From assembly GCA_030830595.1 (NCBI GenBank), contig JAURMS010000377.1:1-10434 (forward strand): a stretch of 10,434 bases of DNA, read 5' to 3'. The stretch comes from Gammaproteobacteria bacterium. GTDB lineage: Bacteria; Pseudomonadota; Gammaproteobacteria; Steroidobacterales; Steroidobacteraceae. This document shows positions 6,357 to 10,434 of this stretch, piece by piece. The notes beneath the pieces are model-generated. The model was not told where the DNA came from, ran no database searches, and saw only the letters and a program-made list of their open reading frames with translations. Every line of letters begins with the position of its first letter. The stretch's first letter is position 1. The translations under genes were made by a program, and so were the position numbers.

Positions 6357-7658
6357 CTACTGTGGGCAGTACACCTCATACTCCCCCAATAAACAGTCCG
6401 GTCTAAATGGGCTGCCCCCATAATAATTACTCAACAATACGATCCCTAACGACGCACCGAGAGCCCATCGAATCGCTGCCCAATATGATGGTTTAAAAAA
6501 TGGCTGGATGCAAAAGATCAAGAAAGGGAGTGTTACCAACAGGTATCGAGAGGAGAATTGATGAACTATGCCGACCGCAGTACCAGCAAGAAGGACGGTT
6601 AGGCTTGTCATGGCAACGAAAATTGGATCATTACGGCGATGCCAAATGTGCCATGCGGAGGCAACCACAACCCCTGACGCACCGCCAATCAGAAGACCTG
6701 CCGACGCCACCTGAAATGGAGCACTTAACGGATCCGGAAGTCGAGAAGACAAACCAGCTGCGACCATGAGCCCAAGGTCACCCAGTTTCAAGCCAACCAC
6801 TGTGCCCACAAGTACAACCGGCAGAACTACCGGCCAAGCGGATGAAAAGTAGGTAGGGGCCAGTATTAATATCAGCACCCCGAAATATCCAAACGCCAGC
6901 AAGCCGTGCCATAGATAAAGTCCACCGCCCACCCGGCCGACATAAGGCGGCACGATTCCACCCCAAATCATGAATACGGGACCTACAAGCAAGCAGAGGA
7001 AGGCTGTCGCTACCATGGCAGGCCAGCGCAAACGAGCACAGAAAAGTCCAATCGCAACGAGGCCCAGAGCAGCAGGCAAGTAAGTCTGCCGAGCAAGTAT
7101 GGCAAACCCCAACAGAACCCCGGCCGCTAAAAAGGACACCCAGACCTTGTTTCTAGAAACGCCAGCGTCCCGTATTGGCCTAGCCAGGATTGCCAGAGCT
7201 AGGCTTGCCATCGAAAGTGCGGGCACTTCCGTCAAGGCCATGCCCCCCGCTACCCATAACGTCGGCACGGAAAAGACCATTGCGGCAAGCGCCCATGCTC
7301 GATCGACTTGCCAGGCCTGAAGCGTGTAAGCAATAGCCAGCCACGCAACAATAGTCAGACCAAAATTAACCCAGCGCACCTGCGGTGGCTCGAGTGCTGT
7401 CACCGGCAAGGCTAACCAGTGTACAAGGGCATAGAACGGGCCGGCAGGCGTATCGAGGGGCGCCGTAAGCATCTCGAAAAAACTCGCACCTCGAGAGAGC
7501 ATTCTTGCGCCGGCCTGATAATAGCCCTCATCATAAATGAGGAAAGATGGCGAATTTGCAATGAGAAGCGCGAGAGCTAACAAGGCACAGGGACCGGCAC
7601 ATGCCAGCCAGCACGCTGCGTCTGATTTCCCTAAAGCTGAAGCGCCAGCCACCGCCAC
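6357..7658 (-). CDS. ArnT/PMT-like (GT39/GT-C) membrane glycosyltransferase
   Basis: A highly hydrophobic protein of 433 residues from the preferred GTG at 7658, or 448 from an upstream ATG at 7703. I estimate 10-12 membrane helices. A GT-C hallmark follows the first helix: the Asp-Glu pair in FLIYDEGYYQ (residues 43-44 of the short form), placed in the first periplasmic loop where ArnT, PMT and PglB-type enzymes hold their catalytic acid. Further family-like segments are MALTEVPALS, LARQTYLPAA and SSRYLLVTLPF. Such enzymes use polyprenyl-phosphate-linked sugars to glycosylate a lipid, glycan or protein on the outer face of the inner membrane. The neighbouring GtrB/DPM1-like gene could make that donor. 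The GTG is favoured because GGAG lies 5 bases upstream and it shortens the galE overlap to 28 bases. Composition is clearly lower in GC than galE (47% in the sample at 6841-6900). The acceptor is unknown. Confidence 0.85.
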   Translation of the reverse strand: MAVAGASALGKSDAACWLACAGPCALLALALLIANSPSFLIYDEGYYQAGARMLSRGASFFEMLTAPLDTPAGPFYALVHWLALPVTALEPPQVRWVNFGLTIVAWLAIAYTLQAWQVDRAWALAAMVFSVPTLWVAGGMALTEVPALSMASLALAILARPIRDAGVSRNKVWVSFLAAGVLLGFAILARQTYLPAALGLVAIGLFCARLRWPAMVATAFLCLLVGPVFMIWGGIVPPYVGRVGGGLYLWHGLLAFGYFGVLILILAPTYFSSAWPVVLPVVLVGTVVGLKLGDLGLMVAAGLSSRLPDPLSAPFQVASAGLLIGGASGVVVASAWHIWHRRNDPIFVAMTSLTVLLAGTAVGIVHQFSSRYLLVTLPFLIFCIQPFFKPSYWAAIRWALGASLGIVLLSNYYGGSPFRPDCLLGEYEVYCPQ

Positions 7659-8608
7659 GCCGTCTCCACAATATTCTCCAACCCGGAATGCCGCGCACGC
7701 CAACCGAGTCGCTCAAACGCCCGTGACGGATCCGCCACCAACTCTGGCGGATCACCCACCCGCCTGGGCGCCAGGCGCACAGGCACTTCCTTACCGGCAA
7801 CGGCCTCCACCGTCTCCACCACCTGCCGGACCGAGTGCCCCGCGCCGGTTCCCAGGTTCAGTGCCATGCTGTCCCCACCCGCCAGCAGATCCCTCAGTGC
7901 CAGCACGTGGGCCTCTGCCAGATCCGTCACATGAATGTAGTCGCGGATGGCCGTACCATCCGGGGTCGGATAATCGGTCCCAAATATGCTCAGCGGTGGA
8001 CCTTTCCGCATCGCAGCCTGAATCGCCAGCGGAATCAGGTGTGTCTCGGGATCGTGACGCTCGCCGATCTCGCTCTCTGCATCCGCTCCCGCCGCATTGA
8101 AATAACGCAGTGCGGCATAGCGCATTGGGCTGACCGCCGCCGTGTCCGCCAATACTCGTTCGACCATCCACTTCGAGGCGCCATAAGGGTTGATCGGTAC
8201 CTGAGGCGTCGCCTCGGAGATCGGCACACGCTCGGGGATGCCGTAGGTGGCGCAGGTGCTGGAGAAGACGAACGGCAGACCCCGCTCTGCGCTCAGCCCG
8301 ATCAGGTTCACGGCCCCGCTGACGTTGTTGCGGTAATACTTGACCGGCTCGGAGACCGACTCGCCCACATAGGCGAAGGCCGCAAAGTGCATCACCGCAG
8401 CAGGACAATACCGGTCGAACACGGCCTGAAGCCGCGAAAGGTCCAGGATATCGCCTTCCTCCAGCGGCCCCCAGCGCACGGCCTCGCGGTGCCCGTACAC
8501 CAGGTTGTCGTAAGACACCGGAGCAAAGCCGGCGATGGCCAGCGCCTTGCAGGCGTGGCTGCCGATATAGCCGGCCCCACCCGTCACCAGGATCACGGGG
8601 GCGCTCAT
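7631..8608 (-). CDS. galE: UDP-glucose/UDP-GlcNAc 4-epimerase GalE
   Basis: A 325-residue extended short-chain dehydrogenase that interconverts UDP-glucose and UDP-galactose (or the N-acetyl forms), using bound NAD. Visible signatures are the Rossmann GGAGYIG loop (10-16), YDNL (33-36), GDI (52-54), HFAA (74-77), FSSTCATYG (115-123), the YxxxK pair Tyr142/Lys146 in NPYGASK, the substrate-loop RYFNAAGA (168-175) and DYIHVTDLA (223-231). Thr118 sits where Escherichia coli GalE has catalytic Ser124, a common S/T exchange. By hand alignment the gatekeeper equivalent to E. coli Tyr299 is Leu290 (PELVAD), which leaves room for N-acetylated substrates. The ATG is 4 bases after the carbamoyltransferase stop, so the two are probably cotranscribed. 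The 3' end overlaps the next gene. Cytoplasmic; supplies a galacto-type donor to the cluster's glycosyltransferases. Confidence 0.95.
   Translation of the reverse strand: MSAPVILVTGGAGYIGSHACKALAIAGFAPVSYDNLVYGHREAVRWGPLEEGDILDLSRLQAVFDRYCPAAVMHFAAFAYVGESVSEPVKYYRNNVSGAVNLIGLSAERGLPFVFSSTCATYGIPERVPISEATPQVPINPYGASKWMVERVLADTAAVSPMRYAALRYFNAAGADAESEIGERHDPETHLIPLAIQAAMRKGPPLSIFGTDYPTPDGTAIRDYIHVTDLAEAHVLALRDLLAGGDSMALNLGTGAGHSVRQVVETVEAVAGKEVPVRLAPRRVGDPPELVADPSRAFERLGWRARHSGLENIVETAWRWLALQL
7664..7667 (-). promoter_or_regulatory. putative ribosome-binding site inside galE for the GT-C gene
   Basis: Minus-strand GGAG, five bases before a GTG at 7658, lies within the last codons of galE. The ATG at 7703 in the same frame would need a 73-base overlap. 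This site supports the internal GTG start and coupling to galE translation. It is short, so chance occurrence is possible. Confidence 0.4.
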
Positions 8609-8612
8609 GGAC

Positions 8613-10367
8613 TCAGGCCGCCACCGCCTGGCGCTGAATGTAGCGATCGCCCAGCACCAGTACGTCCATTTTGGTGCGGAGGAAACAATCCAGCGCCTCT
8701 TCCGGCCGGCACACCACGGGCTCGTTCTCGTTGAAGGAGGTGTTCAGGACCATGGGTACCCCGGTCAGGTCCCGAAAGGCGCTGATCAGGGCGTAGTACC
8801 GAGGGTTGCCCTCCACCGTTACTGTCTGCAGCCGCCCGCTGCCATCGACGTGGGTCACCGCCGGAATCTGTGCCCGGCGCGCCTCGCGAATGGGGTACAC
8901 CTGCATCATGAAGGGCACGTCGCCGTCCAACTCGAACCAGTCCGGCACCGCCTCTCGTAGCACGGAAGGGGCAAAAGGCCTGAACGACTCGCGACGCTTG
9001 ATCTTGAGGTTCAGGATGTCCTTCATGTCTGCCCTACGCGGGTCCCCTAGGATCGAGCGGTTGCCCAGCGCACGAGGCCCCCACTCCATGCGCCCCTGGA
9101 ACCACCCAATCACCTTGCCCTCCGCGATCGCGGCCGCCGTTCGCTGACAGAGCGCGGCCTCCGGTAGGGGCTCACTGACCTCGCAACCCGCTTCGGCAAT
9201 GTCCGCCGCCCGAGTGCCCAACAGAGCGTTCACCTCCTGTTCCGACGCAGCAGGACCCAGATAGGCGTGCTCCATGGAGGTGCTGCGTACGCCCGTCTGC
9301 TCGTGCCAGACCGCGAGGCCCGCCCCGATCGCGCCGCCGGCATCTCCTGCCGCAGACTGCACGTAGACCCGCTTGAAGGGGGAGCGGACCGTGATCTTGC
9401 CGTTGGCGACCGAGTTCATCCCGCAGCCGCCGGCGATGGCAATGGCATCCAGCCCATAGCGGGGGTGCAGGGTGTTCAGCAGGTGGAAGAAGGCTTCCTC
9501 GTACATGGCCTGCGCGGAACGTGCGATGTCCTTGTGGCGCTGCTCGAGGGCCTGCTCCGGCCGCCTGGTCGGGCCCAGCAAGGACTCCAGGGCCGGACTG
9601 AAATGCTCCCCAATCACCGGTGCCCCGCCCGACCAGTCATGCGGAAGGTTTTCCCGCGCATGCCGGAAATACCGTAGGTCCAGACGAAAACTCCCATCCT
9701 CCTGCAACAGGACGATCTTGCGCATGGCTTCCATGTGCGTGGGCTGGCCGTAGGGCGCCAGACCCATCACCTTGTACTCGTCCCCGTAGTGGGGAAAGCC
9801 CAGGAACTGAGTGATGGCGGTGTAAAACGCGCCCAGGGAGTGCGGGAAAAACACCCTGCCATCGAGTGAAAGCTCCGAACCCCGCCCGACGCCCCACGCA
9901 GTGCTCGCGAAATCGCCAAAGGCATCCACGGACACCGCCACGGCCTCCTTGAAGGGCGAGCAATGAAAGGCGGAAGAGAGATGACACCGATGATGTTCGA
10001 TGAAGTGCACCTTTGCCGCCACCGCCTTGCCCTCGAACGCAGCCCGCAGCTGCCCCCGGACGTCCATTTTCTGCCGACGGTTACCAAGGCGCTGCAGGAC
10101 AAAGCCCGGACTCGGGCGTTTCGAAGCCAGATAGAGCAGCTTCCGCCACGCCTGGGCCCGAGGATTGGAGTTGATCGCAATGTGGTCGATCTGCTCGATC
10201 CCAAGACCCTGATCCTCAAGGCACCACTTGATAGCCCGCGACGGAAACCCCGCCCAATGCTTGATGCGCCTGAAGCGCTCTTCCTCGGCTGCCACCCCCA
10301 CGGCGCCATCCCGCACCAGGCAGGCAGAAGAGTCTGCATGAAAGGCGTTGATCCCCAGTATGTTCAT
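8613..10367 (-). CDS. NodU/TobZ/CmcH-family O-carbamoyltransferase
   Basis: A 584-residue protein of full family length. Members transfer a carbamoyl group from carbamoyl phosphate, through carbamoyl-adenylate, to a hydroxyl of a sugar or antibiotic. The N-terminal Kae1-like (ASKHA fold) domain covers roughly residues 1-350: GINAFHADSSA (5-15), EHHRCH with His125 and His129, Asp148 in VSVDAFGD, GGCGMNS (313-319) and Asp342 in GDAGGAIGAG. The spacing of His125, His129, Asp148 and Asp342 matches the iron ligands known in TobZ. The YrdC-like C-terminal domain carries GRMEWGPRALGNRS (425-438) and SFRPFAPS (461-468). The ATG at 10367 is the only start in its frame; AAGGA lies 10 bases upstream. 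galE begins 4 bases after the stop. In a polysaccharide locus the likely acceptor is a sugar of the glycan, as in NodU decoration of Nod factors, but the acceptor cannot be read from sequence. Cytoplasmic; no signal peptide or membrane segment. Confidence 0.95.
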   Translation of the reverse strand: MNILGINAFHADSSACLVRDGAVGVAAEEERFRRIKHWAGFPSRAIKWCLEDQGLGIEQIDHIAINSNPRAQAWRKLLYLASKRPSPGFVLQRLGNRRQKMDVRGQLRAAFEGKAVAAKVHFIEHHRCHLSSAFHCSPFKEAVAVSVDAFGDFASTAWGVGRGSELSLDGRVFFPHSLGAFYTAITQFLGFPHYGDEYKVMGLAPYGQPTHMEAMRKIVLLQEDGSFRLDLRYFRHARENLPHDWSGGAPVIGEHFSPALESLLGPTRRPEQALEQRHKDIARSAQAMYEEAFFHLLNTLHPRYGLDAIAIAGGCGMNSVANGKITVRSPFKRVYVQSAAGDAGGAIGAGLAVWHEQTGVRSTSMEHAYLGPAASEQEVNALLGTRAADIAEAGCEVSEPLPEAALCQRTAAAIAEGKVIGWFQGRMEWGPRALGNRSILGDPRRADMKDILNLKIKRRESFRPFAPSVLREAVPDWFELDGDVPFMMQVYPIREARRAQIPAVTHVDGSGRLQTVTVEGNPRYYALISAFRDLTGVPMVLNTSFNENEPVVCRPEEALDCFLRTKMDVLVLGDRYIQRQAVAA

Positions 10368-10434
10368 CCTCGACTCGTCCTTCTCATCTTGCTGTGTCTG
10401 ATAGCATCCTCGTACATAGCGATGTATTGAGGCA
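10364..10434 (-). CDS. possible C-terminal tail of an upstream gene (partial)
   Basis: One minus-strand frame is open from the right window edge and would encode 22 residues ending SKMRRTSRG before a TGA at 10366-10364. That stop overlaps the ATG of the carbamoyltransferase in an ATGA arrangement, the same 4-base junction seen at 313-316 between two genes of this cluster. This makes a translationally coupled upstream gene plausible. The visible part is too short to name, and its last codons are rich in AGA, AGG, CGA and GGA. The alternative is a leader or promoter region for the carbamoyltransferase, but I see no clear -35/-10 pair in these 67 bases. Inference from junction geometry only. Confidence 0.35.
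   Translation of the reverse strand, partial: PQYIAMYEDAIRHSKMRRTSRG

Noticed and set aside
7537..8100. Plus-strand open frame of 187 codons with a Pro-rich product
   Set aside because: It is antisense to galE and the GT-C start. The Pro/Ala/Arg-rich composition is an artefact of high-GC complementary codons.
7835..8734. Plus-strand open frame of 299 codons
   Set aside because: It is antisense to galE and the end of the carbamoyltransferase, crossing their junction. Its Arg/His-rich product resembles no family.
9637..10339. Minus-strand alternative frames overlapping the carbamoyltransferase
   Set aside because: They are frame shadows of a protein with intact family motifs along its whole length. 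There is no sign of a frameshift in the true gene.
1..10434. tRNA or rRNA genes, CRISPR arrays, insertion sequences, attachment sites
   Set aside because: Coding sequence fills almost the whole window, and I saw no regular repeats, terminal inverted repeats, transposase motifs or cloverleaf candidates.

Overview
The window is a stretch of a surface-polysaccharide (O-antigen, capsule or exopolysaccharide) biosynthesis cluster. Every credible gene lies on the minus strand, so transcription runs from base 10434 towards base 1. GC content is moderate to high but uneven, and GalE, the ElyC/YdcF-type protein and the WcaE-type glycosyltransferase all look proteobacterial. A gammaproteobacterium is the best guess, but nothing here fixes genus or species.

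Layout in transcription order: a possible tail of an upstream gene (10364-10434); a NodU/TobZ-type carbamoyltransferase (8613-10367); galE, UDP-sugar 4-epimerase (7631-8608); a multi-spanning ArnT/PMT-like GT-C glycosyltransferase (6357 to about 7658); a GtrB/DPM1-like family 2 glycosyltransferase with two C-terminal membrane helices (5308-6282); two class I SAM methyltransferases (4610-5323 and 3955-4581); a membrane-anchored SGNH/GDSL hydrolase-like protein (2976-3944); an ElyC/YdcF (DUF218) membrane protein (2224 to about 3033); a WcaE-like family 2 glycosyltransferase (1484-2233); a family 4 glycosyltransferase (313-1473); and the N-terminus of a multi-spanning membrane protein, probably a Wzy-type polymerase, that runs off the left edge (1-316).

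The genes are packed tightly. Most junctions overlap or are separated by 30 bases or fewer, and the largest gap is 74 bases (6283-6356). I found no convincing internal promoter or terminator, so the window probably belongs to one long operon. No RNA gene, insertion sequence, CRISPR array or integrase was seen.

In a working model, GalE supplies a galacto-configured nucleotide sugar. The WcaE-like and family 4 enzymes build the repeat unit in the cytoplasm. The GtrB-like and GT-C proteins form a polyprenyl-phosphate-sugar branch-decoration pair acting across the inner membrane. The carbamoyltransferase, methyltransferases and SGNH protein add or remove small substituents. The partial membrane protein may polymerise the units. 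An initiating sugar-phosphate transferase and a flippase are not in the window and would have to lie outside it.

Base composition is a mosaic. Hand-counted 60-base samples give about 62-72% GC in the carbamoyltransferase/galE block and the SGNH/ElyC/WcaE-like block. Samples from the GT-C, second methyltransferase, family 4 and Wzy-like genes give about 47-53%. This pattern is typical of glycan loci assembled by cassette exchange.
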